Source: GCA-2731375 sp964507245
GTDB taxonomy: Bacteria; Pseudomonadota; Alphaproteobacteria; GCA-2731375
Direction of reading: 5' to 3'
Assembly (NCBI GenBank): GCA_964507245.1
Contig: CAZDQC010000021.1
Coordinates: 1-37,913 of the forward strand
Length of the DNA stretch: 37,913 nucleotides
Shown here: piece after piece, positions 1 through 7,951 of the stretch
Layout: every line of letters starts with the position of its first letter
Numbering within the stretch: the stretch's first letter is position 1
Made by a program: the position numbers and the translations under genes
Notes under the pieces: model-generated
The model's database searches: none
Told to the model about the DNA's origin: nothing
The model's input: only the letters and a program-made list of their open reading frames with translations

Positions 1-110
1 GGGACCTTGGTCACTCCAACGGGACGACCGTCACAAAAACATACGACATCAGTAAACGTGCCACCGGTATCGATTCCGACTTCGATTTCGGAATTAGCCA
101 TTTCGTCCAT
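1..110 (-). CDS. HyuA-like hydantoinase/oxoprolinase subunit, N-terminus only
   Basis: The gene runs off the left edge, so only about 36 residues are visible. They begin MDEMANSEIEVGIDTGGTFT and carry the phosphate-binding loop (VGIDTGGTFTD) that opens the hydantoinase A/oxoprolinase N-terminal domain, an ASKHA-type ATPase fold. Family members use ATP to open cyclic amides or, in acetone and acetophenone carboxylases, to activate ketones. The substrate cannot be told from this piece. It is the last gene visible of a minus-strand run with the YajQ-like, PaiB-like and monooxygenase genes, 20 bases after the YajQ-like stop. A second ATG at 101 is an alternative start; neither has a strong ribosome binding site. 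It is distinct from the complete hyuA further right. Confidence 0.75.
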   Translation of the reverse strand, partial: MDEMANSEIEVGIDTGGTFTDVVCFCDGRPVGVTKV

Positions 111-130
111 AGCCTTGCAATGCCTGTCTT

Positions 131-358
131 TCAGTTTTCCGGTAGCAATTGGACCGCTAGATAGCCGCGGAGGAGTCCTTTTACCCGCCTTAACTTCAAT
201 TCATCATCGGCCCAGATCTTCAGAATCTCGTCGGAGCGCTCGATGGAGTATGTGCTGTCCTTGAAGTCATAACGGCTAGAAATCGCCCGTATGGCACCTC
301 GTAGGGCATTGTCCACTTTGGGCAAATCGGTAGATGAGACGACGTCGAATGATGACAT
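131..358 (-). CDS. Half-length YajQ-like (DUF520) protein, 75 aa
   Basis: The product starts MSSFDVVSSTDLPKVDNALR and has SRYDF near residue 28, matching the first half of YajQ (E. coli MPSFDIVSEVDMQEV..., RFDF). YajQ proteins are about 160 residues, with two similar alpha/beta domains, and have been reported to bind nucleic acid or cyclic di-GMP. Here translation stops at residue 75, and hyuA begins 20 bases later, leaving no room for the second domain. It is either a truncated pseudogene or a one-domain variant. The ATG at 358 has only a weak GGAA about 12 bases upstream. It sits 54 bases after the PaiB-like gene and is probably co-transcribed with it. Family similarity is fairly clear from the N-terminus; function in this shortened form is unknown. 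Confidence 0.6.
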   Translation of the reverse strand: MSSFDVVSSTDLPKVDNALRGAIRAISSRYDFKDSTYSIERSDEILKIWADDELKLRRVKGLLRGYLAVQLLPEN

Positions 359-412
359 GCTAATAAGTTTTCCATGATGGTTTTTTCTGGCTGTATGACC
401 CAGGAATTCGAT

Positions 413-1039
413 CTATTTGTTTGCGTCGGCCATGACTTCTGCAACAACATGATCACCCTGGGCGCGCAAGCCGTTTATGCCGCCCATGACGTCGAGTTGG
501 GACTTGTTTTGGTCCATTTTCCACTTACCTTCGAGCCGCTTAATTGGGATTTCGAGGCCGGTGATGCCTTTGCACATGTCAGTAATGTAATCGTCAGGCG
601 CATCACGGACCTTCCATGGTTTCTGTGAGTTGCTTTCAAAACTATCCGTCAAAGCGGAAACATGTTCCTTAAGCTTTTCTGCACCTTCAAATTTGCCTCC
701 GATGCCGTAGGCATGAACGGCGACATAGACCCAGGTCGGCAGGACTTTACCGGTTAATTCCTTAGAGGGGTACCAATTTGGCGTAATGTAGCTTTGTGGT
801 CCCTGAAAGATCACTAATAACTCATGATCAGTTGTGATAGCTTCAGCAAGCGGATTACGCTTAGCAAAGTGGCAGCGTAGGGTGCCGTAGGGCTGTGCTA
901 CGGTGTCTAACTCCATGGGTAAATGGGAGGCAACCAAGCCATCGGGCCCTTGGCCGACAACAGTGGCCAAGCCAATCTGGCGCATCGTTTCGTGAAGTAT
1001 ATCTACACGGTCTTCTCTAAAGTGGGCAGGCAAATACAT
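413..1039 (-). CDS. PaiB-like FMN-binding split-barrel protein
   Basis: A 208-residue protein with hallmarks of the PaiB family: the N-terminal MYLPAHF, ASHLPM at about 37-42, HFAKRNP at about 57-63, FQGPQSYITPNWY at 78-90 and PTWVYVAVHAYG near 101-112. PaiB of Bacillus was described as a negative transcriptional regulator; relatives bind FMN and many act as flavin reductases or pyridoxamine-oxidase-like proteins, so either role is possible. The reading frame opens at a TTG at 1051, but I choose the ATG at 1039. It has GGAG seven bases upstream and gives the usual family N-terminus. It lies 33 bases after the Baeyer-Villiger-type monooxygenase on the same strand; an FMN protein could supply reduced flavin or sense redox state there (inference). 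Confidence 0.8.
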   Translation of the reverse strand: MYLPAHFREDRVDILHETMRQIGLATVVGQGPDGLVASHLPMELDTVAQPYGTLRCHFAKRNPLAEAITTDHELLVIFQGPQSYITPNWYPSKELTGKVLPTWVYVAVHAYGIGGKFEGAEKLKEHVSALTDSFESNSQKPWKVRDAPDDYITDMCKGITGLEIPIKRLEGKWKMDQNKSQLDVMGGINGLRAQGDHVVAEVMADANK

Positions 1040-1072
1040 GAATATCTCCAACTGCGGCGTAGAGGTCCTAAT

Positions 1073-2542
1073 CTAAGAAACTAGATCATATTCGTCCAGG
1101 TTAGGCGCCTTCATATCGTCGCAAAATCGGTCATAGGTAAAGGGCCACATGGCAGGATTGCCATTTTTGTCCAAATACCAGCTTTGACAACCTGTGACCC
1201 ACACCGTGTTGCCCATGGCCGCTGTGATTTCGCTGTTAAACTGTTCCATCGCCGTGCATTTAGCGGAAATTTGATCCGCTTGGCCTAGGCGCCAAACGTT
1301 GATTAACTGCATGATGTAGTCCAGTTGCTTTTCCGAGATGTCTATCAAAGAGAAGTTTCCAATCGGGCTGTTGGGGCCTACTAGCATGAAGAAATTCGGA
1401 AATTCGGGGATTGATATGGAACGGTGCGCCTGCGTTGATTCTGCCCAAATATCCTTTAATTTCGTGCCATCTCTGCCGATTAGATCCATGGGCCGCATAA
1501 AGCTGTGACCATTAAATCCGGTAGCCAGGACCAGTACGTCCATTTCGTGTAGGCGGCCGTCCTTGGTGCGCACGCCGCCCGTCTCCACTCGATCAATGGG
1601 TTCGGTCACTAACTCAGCGTTTGGTTTCTGGATGGCTTCGTAAAAGCCTGTGGATATGATCAGTCGTTTGCAGGCAGCCTTGTAGTCCGGGGTCAACTTA
1701 GCCTTTAGTTCTGGGTCATGTACGTTGTTTTCCAGATTTTCCCGGCATCGCTTCTCGACCCGGCCAATCTCATACTCATCACCGATCACCGCTCGGCCGA
1801 AGGTATCGGCAAATAGCCGGGTCAGGGAAGCATGCAATTCGTCCATAGCGCTTGGCTCGTTACGGAACACCTCCTTTTCCTGCTCGCTGAAGGGCGGATT
1901 CTCTTGGGGAAAAATCCATTGAGCGGTGCGCTGAAAAAGGGAGAGATGGGACACCTTACTCGTCAGATCCGCTGTAATCTGCACGGCGGTGGAGCCGGTG
2001 CCGACAATGCCGATACGCCGGCCGTCGAGTGGCACATCGTGGTTCCAGCGAGCTGCGTGAAACACATCGCCTGCGAAGTGATTCAGGCCATCAAAGTCGG
2101 GATAGACGGGATGGTGCAGCACACCGGTAGCGGAAATGACAATATCGGCCACGTCCAATTCCTGCTCGCCGCACTTGAGATGCCATTTGCCGTCCTGGTA
2201 GCGGGCCTCGGTAATCTCGCAGTTGTATTTGATAAAGCGTTCTACATTGTATTTTTTTGCTACGTGTTCGAAATAGGCTTGAATTTCTGCGCCGGGGGAG
2301 AAGTGGTGGCTCCATTCCGAATTGGGCTCAAAGGAATAGCGGTACATATGCGAAGGCACATCGCAGCTCAGGCCCGGATAAGTATTGTCGCGCCAGGTTC
2401 CGCCCAGACGGGCGGCTTTTTCGTAGATGGTGAAATCCGTGATGCCAGTATCCTGAAACTTAATGGCGGTCAGAATGCCGGACATTCCCGCTCCGATTAT
2501 TGCAACTCTTGGTGAACGCATTGAACTCTTTTGGCCGCTCAT
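1073..2542 (-). CDS. Baeyer-Villiger-type flavin monooxygenase
   Basis: A 489-residue class B flavoprotein monooxygenase. An FAD-binding GAGMSG is at 17-22 and GGTW at 47-50. The Baeyer-Villiger fingerprint F-x-G-x3-H-x3-W is present (F156, G158, H162, W166), followed by N rather than the usual P or D. A second, NADPH-binding Rossmann loop GTGSTA is at 181-186. Such enzymes use NADPH and O2 to insert oxygen beside a carbonyl (ketone to ester or lactone) or to oxidise S or N. There is no signal peptide, so it should be cytosolic. It heads the minus-strand run and is divergent from the HisD-like gene across 146 bases. ATG 2542 is preceded by GAGG about 12 bases away; the ATG at 2521 also keeps the Rossmann fold. 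The substrate is unknown. Confidence 0.88.
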   Translation of the reverse strand: MSGQKSSMRSPRVAIIGAGMSGILTAIKFQDTGITDFTIYEKAARLGGTWRDNTYPGLSCDVPSHMYRYSFEPNSEWSHHFSPGAEIQAYFEHVAKKYNVERFIKYNCEITEARYQDGKWHLKCGEQELDVADIVISATGVLHHPVYPDFDGLNHFAGDVFHAARWNHDVPLDGRRIGIVGTGSTAVQITADLTSKVSHLSLFQRTAQWIFPQENPPFSEQEKEVFRNEPSAMDELHASLTRLFADTFGRAVIGDEYEIGRVEKRCRENLENNVHDPELKAKLTPDYKAACKRLIISTGFYEAIQKPNAELVTEPIDRVETGGVRTKDGRLHEMDVLVLATGFNGHSFMRPMDLIGRDGTKLKDIWAESTQAHRSISIPEFPNFFMLVGPNSPIGNFSLIDISEKQLDYIMQLINVWRLGQADQISAKCTAMEQFNSEITAAMGNTVWVTGCQSWYLDKNGNPAMWPFTYDRFCDDMKAPNLDEYDLVS

Positions 2543-2688
2543 GAACCGATCTACCTCGTATTGGTCGCCTTTGTTGTCATAGCATCAATTTGGGGACAAA
2601 TGGCATGGCAATAAACCACACATGGCACCTATGACGGGTGCGGGCTATTGGGTTAGGTTTGCTCCTCGACCAACGGGAGGGATGAAAT
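2543..2688. promoter_or_regulatory. Divergent intergenic region between monooxygenase and HisD-like operons
   Basis: These 146 bases separate two divergently transcribed operons, so both promoters should lie here. A strong Shine-Dalgarno GGGAGGG (2675-2681) sits 7 bases before the plus-strand ATG at 2689. A TTGTC/GACAA inverted pair lies around 2573-2598. I see no convincing -35/-10 pair, and no start is assigned. Confidence 0.45.
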
Positions 2689-4002
2689 ATGGCGACATAT
2701 CTAAAACAAGGGCTTGGCCAAGAGGAAGTGGATGAGGCGGACGCCAAGGTGCGGGTCCAGGTGGAATCCATCCTGGATGAAATCCAGCGGCGGGGAGACG
2801 AGGCGGTCCGCGAATTGTCTGAAAAATTTGATGGCTGGAACCCTGAAAATTTTCGGCTTTCCGAGACCGAGATCGAGGTGGCTATGTCAAAAATAGCCAA
2901 GCGGGACCTGGACGACATCCGCTTTGCCCAAGAACAAGTGCGCAATTTTGCCCAGCACCAGAATGACGCCTTAAGAGATGTAGAAGTGGAGACAATGCCC
3001 GGCGTGGTGTTGGGCCATAAGAACATCCCCGTTAATTCCGTCGGTTGCTACGTACCCGGTGGAAAATACCCCATGGTAGCTTCCGCTCACATGTCAGTGG
3101 TTACGGCTAAGGTTGCAGGTGTGCCTCGGATTGTCGCCTCGGCTCCGCCCCAGGCCGGTGCACCTCACCCAGCTATAGTCGCCGCTATGCACATGGGCGG
3201 GGCGGACGAAATTCTCGTATTGGGTGGCATTCAGGCGGTCGCTGCCATGGCGCTGGGCACGGAAAGCATTCCCGGGGTTGATATGCTGGTCGGGCCAGGC
3301 AACATGTTTGTGGCTGAGGCCAAGCGTCAATTATTCGGTAGGGTTGGCATCGACCTGTTCGCTGGCCCTACGGAAACCCTGATCATTGCTGACGAAACTG
3401 TGGACGGGGAACTGTGCGCCATTGACCTGCTGGGACAGGCTGAGCATGGCCCGACATCACCGGCCGTGCTGCTGACCACATCCGAAGCCCTGGCCAATGA
3501 CACCATGGCAGAAGTTAATCGACAATTGGATACCCTGCCCACGGCAGAGATTGCCCGCCAATCATGGGCAAACTACGGCGCTGTGATCCTGTGCCAGGAC
3601 GAGGAAGAAATGGTCCAAGAGGCGGACCGCCTAGCCTTTGAGCATGTTCAGGTGATGACCCGTGACCCTGAGTATTTTCTGGACAACATGACCAATTATG
3701 GCGCCCTATTTTTGGGTCCGCGTACCAACGTCTCGTATGGCGATAAGGTGATCGGTACCAATCACACTCTGCCTACCAAGCGAGCTGGCCGTTACACTGG
3801 CGGTCTATGGGTTGGGAAGTTTATCAAGACCCATACCTATCAGCGTGTCATGACAGACGAGGCTTCCGCGCTAGTGGGTGAATATTGTTCTCGCTTGTGC
3901 ATGTTGGAAGGTTTTGCTGGGCATGCCGAACAGGCCAACATAAGGGTGCGTCGTTATGGTGGACGTAACGTACCCCCCTATACAGCGGTGGAACCTGTCT
4001 GA
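2689..4002 (+). CDS. Histidinol-dehydrogenase-family NAD enzyme, HpsN-like
   Basis: A 437-residue member of the histidinol dehydrogenase family. The zinc and catalytic positions are visible: Q250 and H253 (GQAEHG), catalytic pair E318-H319 (FEHVQ), D352 (YGDK) and H412 near the C-terminus. Family signatures include VGCYVPGGKYPM (118-129), ALGG-type ILVLGGIQAVAAM and VGPGNMFVAEAKR. The sequence style (VPGGKYP, LEG-x2-GHA) is closer to catabolic homologues such as HpsN, the 3-sulfopropanediol dehydrogenase, than to biosynthetic HisD. No other his gene is nearby; instead a 3-hydroxyacyl-type dehydrogenase and an SDR follow with 1-base stop/start overlaps. It probably oxidises a primary alcohol through the aldehyde to a carboxylate in two NAD-dependent steps. 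The exact substrate is not proven. The start is fixed by a strong ribosome binding site. Confidence 0.85.
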   Translation: MATYLKQGLGQEEVDEADAKVRVQVESILDEIQRRGDEAVRELSEKFDGWNPENFRLSETEIEVAMSKIAKRDLDDIRFAQEQVRNFAQHQNDALRDVEVETMPGVVLGHKNIPVNSVGCYVPGGKYPMVASAHMSVVTAKVAGVPRIVASAPPQAGAPHPAIVAAMHMGGADEILVLGGIQAVAAMALGTESIPGVDMLVGPGNMFVAEAKRQLFGRVGIDLFAGPTETLIIADETVDGELCAIDLLGQAEHGPTSPAVLLTTSEALANDTMAEVNRQLDTLPTAEIARQSWANYGAVILCQDEEEMVQEADRLAFEHVQVMTRDPEYFLDNMTNYGALFLGPRTNVSYGDKVIGTNHTLPTKRAGRYTGGLWVGKFIKTHTYQRVMTDEASALVGEYCSRLCMLEGFAGHAEQANIRVRRYGGRNVPPYTAVEPV

Positions 4003-4934
4003 TGATGGGGCATACCGCAGTAGTTGGTGCAGGGTTGGTTGGTAGTGGATGGGCAATTGTTTTTGCTCGCGCCGGCAAACAGGTACGGGTCTACGATGAA
4101 GTTGCCTCAATTCGAGATGACTTCCTCACTGCGGTCAGACGGCAGTTAGTTGATCTGAAAAATTACGACCTAGTGGATGATCCCGCGGCAATTCTGGCGA
4201 GAATCTCGGTTTGTGATACTTTAGAGGATGCTGTGCTTGGCGCTCGCTTCGTTCAAGAATCCGTGTTTGAGGATGTGGCGGTAAAGACCGAAATTTCTAC
4301 TGCCATCGGTCCGCTTCTCGATGACGATGCCATTGTCGGCAGCTCCACTTCGGGAATTCCGTCGTCGGCCTTCACCGGCGGTGTCGAAAATAGGGAGCGT
4401 TTTCTGGTTACCCATCCGGTCAACCCTCCTTATCTTGTGCCAATTGTCGAGGTCGTGCCAGCACCCTGGACCGCGCAAGATACCGTGGACCGCGCCCTTG
4501 CTCTGATGGCGGAGTTTGGTCAGTCACCTGTTTTGGTGAAACGAGAGGTCGAGGGCTTTATCTTGAACCGGTTACAAGGAGTGCTGCTAAGAGAGGCCTG
4601 GGATCTGTTCGCAGAGGGATATGCCTCTGCCGATGATATTGACAAGACTGTGTCTGAGGGCTTGGGCCTGCGGTGGTCCTTTATGGGACCATTTGAGACA
4701 ATCGATTTGAACGCACCAGATGGCGTTGCGGACTATGCCAAACGGTTGGGCCCTTTGTATCATGCTATTCAGCGATCCCGCCCCGAGCCAAAACCATGGA
4801 GTTCGGAACTGATTTCTGAAGTAGATAAGGAACGGCGATCAGCTCTGCCTTCGGAGAAGCTGGCAGAGCGGTGCATTTGGCGGGACCGCCGGCTCATGGC
4901 GCTCGCCGCTCACAAGGCCAGTCAACCCAGCTGA
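4002..4934 (+). CDS. Lambda-crystallin/L-gulonate 3-dehydrogenase-like 3-hydroxyacyl dehydrogenase
   Basis: A 310-residue NAD-dependent dehydrogenase of the 3-hydroxyacyl-CoA dehydrogenase superfamily. The Rossmann loop GAGLVGSG is at 9-16, SSTSG at 114-118 and the active-site block H138-P-V-N-P-P with E150 follows; GFILNRLQ starts the C-terminal helical domain. The pattern VTHPVNPPY...PIVEVVP, the 310-residue length and a GLGLRWSFMGPFET stretch match vertebrate lambda-crystallin (L-gulonate 3-dehydrogenase) better than FadB-type enzymes. Known members oxidise small hydroxy acids such as L-gulonate; carnitine dehydrogenase is another relative. Its ATG overlaps the previous stop (TGATG, 1 base), implying translational coupling. 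A second ATG at 4005 would remove one residue. It may act on the hydroxy acid made by the HpsN-like enzyme (inference). Confidence 0.85.
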   Translation: MMGHTAVVGAGLVGSGWAIVFARAGKQVRVYDEVASIRDDFLTAVRRQLVDLKNYDLVDDPAAILARISVCDTLEDAVLGARFVQESVFEDVAVKTEISTAIGPLLDDDAIVGSSTSGIPSSAFTGGVENRERFLVTHPVNPPYLVPIVEVVPAPWTAQDTVDRALALMAEFGQSPVLVKREVEGFILNRLQGVLLREAWDLFAEGYASADDIDKTVSEGLGLRWSFMGPFETIDLNAPDGVADYAKRLGPLYHAIQRSRPEPKPWSSELISEVDKERRSALPSEKLAERCIWRDRRLMALAAHKASQPS

Positions 4935-5698
4935 TGGTAGCGGAGACCATAGACAGCTTCCGCCTGGACGGCCATTTGGCCGTTGTCACTGGTGCCTCCC
5001 GAGGCCTGGGAGAAGGCTGCGCCCTTGCTTTGGCCGGTGCGGGAGCTGATGTGGCGCTGATAGGCCGCAACCATGAGGATCTAAATGCTGTCGCTGGGCA
5101 AATCGGAGATCTGGGCCGTACCGCCCATATACTGACGATAGACGTCACTGAATTGGAAACTCTGACCGCGGCATTAAGCGGTCTCCCGCCGTTCGAGATA
5201 TTCGTCAACAACGCTGGTACCAACCAACCGCAACCGTTCTTAGAGGTCGAAGAAAAGACGTATGACAGGCTCATGGACCTGAATTTACGTGCGGCATTCT
5301 TCGCGGCACAATCTGCGGCTAGGTTGATGGTTAAGTACGCTAAGGGCGGTACCATCATTAATATGTCATCACAGGCTGGTCACCGTGCCCTCAAAGACCG
5401 CAGCGTTTATTCGGCATCGAAGTTCGGCCTTGAAGGGCTGACGAAGGCCATGGCATTCGAGCTAGCGAAGTACAATATTCGGGTCAACGCTGTCGCACCC
5501 ACTTTCGTGGAAACGCCGTTGACCAAATCCGGTCTCGAGCAAAAAGATTTCCGGCAATATGTTGAGGGCAAGATCAGGCTGCCGCGTCTGGGCCGGATTA
5601 GCGATGTGGCCGCCGCTGTGCTGTTTCTTGCTTCGCCGGCCTCCACGCTCATTACAGGAACGTCTCTGTTGGTTGATGGCGGCTGGACCATTCATTAA
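4934..5698 (+). CDS. Short-chain dehydrogenase/reductase (operon with HpsN-like enzyme)
   Basis: A classical SDR of 254 residues. TGASRGLG (19-26) binds the NAD(P) cofactor; NNAG is at 92-95, the catalytic Ser at 145/146, and Y159-x3-K163 (YSASK) completes the active site. The C-terminal GTSLLVDGGW is typical of the family. The frame is open further upstream, to an ATG at 4871, but I choose the ATG at 4934. It overlaps the preceding stop as TGATG, as at the previous junction, and the longer N-terminus has no family counterpart. It is the third gene of a tightly coupled dehydrogenase trio. Gluconate or 3-oxoacyl reductase roles are common in this subfamily. Without neighbours of known function the substrate stays open. 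Confidence 0.88.
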   Translation: MVAETIDSFRLDGHLAVVTGASRGLGEGCALALAGAGADVALIGRNHEDLNAVAGQIGDLGRTAHILTIDVTELETLTAALSGLPPFEIFVNNAGTNQPQPFLEVEEKTYDRLMDLNLRAAFFAAQSAARLMVKYAKGGTIINMSSQAGHRALKDRSVYSASKFGLEGLTKAMAFELAKYNIRVNAVAPTFVETPLTKSGLEQKDFRQYVEGKIRLPRLGRISDVAAAVLFLASPASTLITGTSLLVDGGWTIH

Positions 5699-5936
5699 CT
5701 TCTCAAGTGGAATTTCTCTTACGCCGTGGCGCGGGCCCATTTGATTTTCTCTAGGTTTTAACCGGCTTCGTTAGGGAACTCGAGGAATATACGAAAGCGA
5801 ATCTTGCGCCAAATTATTCCTGTAAATTCCGGGCTCCTACCATGTTCAGCGGTGGTAGACATTAACGGTTGAACAAGAAACAATTTGGTGAATTGTAACA
5901 GTCTGTAGATGGCAAAATTATGGAAGGCTATGATAA
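5699..5936. other. Intergenic region upstream of GST gene
   Basis: These 238 bases hold no gene I can support. The region probably carries the promoter for the GST-amidase-carboxylase genes and contains the inverted repeat at 5880-5896. No hairpin with a T-run is evident after the SDR stop. Confidence 0.4.
5880..5896. promoter_or_regulatory. Inverted repeat, candidate operator before GST gene
   Basis: ACAATT-tggtg-AATTGT is a perfect 6-base inverted repeat with a 5-base spacer, centred about 48 bases before the GST start. Size and AT-rich arms resemble binding sites of small dimeric repressors such as MarR or GntR types. No dedicated regulator gene is adjacent, so the assignment is speculative. 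Confidence 0.3.
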
Positions 5937-6578
5937 ATGACTGGCAGTATTGTTCTCTGGGGCGCTTATTCGGTCCGCGCCTTACGTGGTCAATGGGCTC
6001 TGCATGAATTGCAGTTAGAATACGCCTATCGGCCAATCCAATCGCGTAGCGGAGAAACTTTAACAAGGGAATTTACCGAGCATAACCCAAAGCAAAAAAT
6101 TCCTTGTTTGCTGGATGGCGACTTTACGCTGACCGAAAGTGCGGCCATCGTGCATTATTTATTCAATACATATGGTGAGGATAAGGATGTCTTCCTGCCT
6201 AAATCACCCGCGGATAAGGGCAGAGCAGACGAATGGAGTTATTTCGCCATGATGGAGTTGGATGCTGTCCTATACACAATCCGCCGGCATAAATTTCTTT
6301 CGGAAATCTATGGCGAGGCGCCGGTGGCGGTAGCTGGTGCGGTGGAATATTGTCAAAAACAGATCGTAGCCGTAGCCCCCACCATTGCCAAGGCCGAACC
6401 CTATATATTCGGCGATAAGATTTCCGCTGCTGATATCCTGCTGAGTACCACGCTAGACTTTGCCGAACGATATGAGGTGGAACTGCCCCAATCATGCCGC
6501 TCCTATCGAGACCGTGCTCTTGCCCGACCCGCATTTCTGGCCGCAAAGGCTCGCAATGAGGATTTAAATGTTAATTAA
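5937..6578 (+). CDS. Glutathione S-transferase family protein
   Basis: A 213-residue two-domain GST. The N-terminal thioredoxin-like domain has S-V-R-A near residue 12-15 as the likely catalytic Ser region, the cis-proline KIPCLLDG near 54-61 and the glutathione-gamma-glutamyl-binding TESAAI (65-70). An all-helical C-terminal domain follows, ending with the GDKISAADI helix cap. GSTs of this kind conjugate glutathione or remove halide or ether groups from electrophiles. The ATG is preceded by GGAAGG about 9 bases upstream. Its 3' end overlaps the amidase start by 11 bases, so the two are translated together. The position between dehydrogenases and a CoA carboxylase suggests a substrate-processing rather than a stress role (inference). 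Confidence 0.85.
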   Translation: MTGSIVLWGAYSVRALRGQWALHELQLEYAYRPIQSRSGETLTREFTEHNPKQKIPCLLDGDFTLTESAAIVHYLFNTYGEDKDVFLPKSPADKGRADEWSYFAMMELDAVLYTIRRHKFLSEIYGEAPVAVAGAVEYCQKQIVAVAPTIAKAEPYIFGDKISAADILLSTTLDFAERYEVELPQSCRSYRDRALARPAFLAAKARNEDLNVN

Positions 6579-7908
6579 CGCCCGCGATAATGTCGAGGCG
6601 GCACTTGACGCCATCGAGCGTCATGGCGACGCAATCAATGGAATGATCACGGTGACCGCTGATGCCGCGCGAGAATCGGCTAATGCAGCTGATAGGGCGG
6701 CAGCCGAAGGTCGTTGGCTGGGTCTACTGCACGGCTTACCCATGGCGATTAAGGATAATATTCAAAGCGCTGGTGTGCGCACCACGTCGGGCTCCTTGCA
6801 TTTCAAGGACGTGGTGCCGAACCAGGATGCCTTCGTTATCCAGCGGCTGAAAGCGGCCGGGGCGGTGATGTTGGGCAAGGCGACGATGCATGAACTGGCC
6901 TTTGGTGTCCGTTCGAACAATCCAGTCAGCGGCCAATGCCATAATCCGTGGGACCTGACCAAAATACCCGGCGGGTCCTCGGGTGGTTCTGGTGCGGTGA
7001 TTGCCGCCGGTATGGCGTTGGGAACTTTGGGCACCGATACGGGTGGCTCCGTGCGCTTGCCTGCCGCCATGAACGGTGTTTCTGGTCTGCGACCAACCCA
7101 CGGCCGAGTACCCAATCACGGTTCCACGCCGGTTAGTCCTGCCTACGACACGATTGGTCCCATGGCCCGTCGGGTGGACGACGTAGCCCGAATTTTAGCT
7201 GTCATCGCGCAGGGGGAGCCGGGCTCTGCACCCACCGGGGCACCTGACCTTGGGAACTTTTTGCCCGGACTGAATGACGGCGTCGAAGGTCTGCGCCTGG
7301 GCCTGCCCCGCAATCACTATTTTGAAGATTGCGATAGCGAGATCGCTGAGGCCGTGATGGCGGGAGCGCGGACCCTGGAGGCGCAAGGCGCCAAGATTAT
7401 CGAAATCGATGTTGACGGCGCCGAAGATACCCATCAGTGGGCGACCATACAGATATTTACTGATGCTTGTGCCTATCATGCCGAACGCCTGGACCAGCAC
7501 CCGGAATTGTTCTCACCTTCAGTGTTAGAACGCATGCTGGTTGGTCGGAGCTTTTCGGGCATTGATTACGCTAACGCCACACGAGCGCGGGAGGCCTGGC
7601 AGCGCACCATGGCAACTTTGTTCGAAGACGTAGACATTATGGTCTCTCCCACCACGCCGGCCCCACCGTCGCCCATCGAAGAAGATAAGTCGTTATTGGA
7701 AGCAACCCGTGATGCCTCCCGAAATACCTATGCCGGTGGTTTTGGTGCTTATCCTGGATTGTCATTGCCTTGCGGCCTTTCTAAGGCCGGGTTGCCCATG
7801 GGCATGCAATTGGAAGCTGCCTGGTGGCGGGAGCCGATACTGCTGCGAGCGGGATATTGTTATCAGACGGTGACTGATTGGCACTTGGCTGAACCGCAGC
7901 TATCCTAG
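6568..7908 (+). CDS. Amidase-signature family hydrolase
   Basis: A 446-residue amidase-signature enzyme. The Ser-cisSer-Lys triad is intact: K62 (AIKDN), cis-S137 (GGSSGGS) and nucleophile S161 (GTDTGGSVRLPA). The 24-residue spacing between the serines and K62 match malonamidase E2. It hydrolyses an amide to an acid plus ammonia, or could act on a carbamate or aryl-acyl amide. It is not GatA: no gatB or gatC is present and the C-terminal part is divergent. Start ATG 6568 has GAGGA about 6 bases upstream, inside the GST coding end (11-base overlap). The biotin-dependent carboxylase follows 43 bases later, so amidase product and carboxylase substrate may be linked. An allophanate-hydrolase role was considered and not favoured, because the neighbour is an acyl-CoA rather than a urea carboxylase. 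Confidence 0.9.
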   Translation: MLINARDNVEAALDAIERHGDAINGMITVTADAARESANAADRAAAEGRWLGLLHGLPMAIKDNIQSAGVRTTSGSLHFKDVVPNQDAFVIQRLKAAGAVMLGKATMHELAFGVRSNNPVSGQCHNPWDLTKIPGGSSGGSGAVIAAGMALGTLGTDTGGSVRLPAAMNGVSGLRPTHGRVPNHGSTPVSPAYDTIGPMARRVDDVARILAVIAQGEPGSAPTGAPDLGNFLPGLNDGVEGLRLGLPRNHYFEDCDSEIAEAVMAGARTLEAQGAKIIEIDVDGAEDTHQWATIQIFTDACAYHAERLDQHPELFSPSVLERMLVGRSFSGIDYANATRAREAWQRTMATLFEDVDIMVSPTTPAPPSPIEEDKSLLEATRDASRNTYAGGFGAYPGLSLPCGLSKAGLPMGMQLEAAWWREPILLRAGYCYQTVTDWHLAEPQLS

Positions 7909-7951
7909 ATAAAATTCAAGTATTAATGGAAACCCAGGGAAAACCGTTCCC

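Noticed and set aside
1832..2515. 227-residue plus-strand frame
   Set aside because: It is antisense to the Baeyer-Villiger-type monooxygenase, whose motifs are clear; the plus frame has no recognisable domain.
2689..4002. Biosynthetic HisD
   Set aside because: No other histidine gene is near and the sequence style fits catabolic homologues, so the symbol hisD was not assigned.
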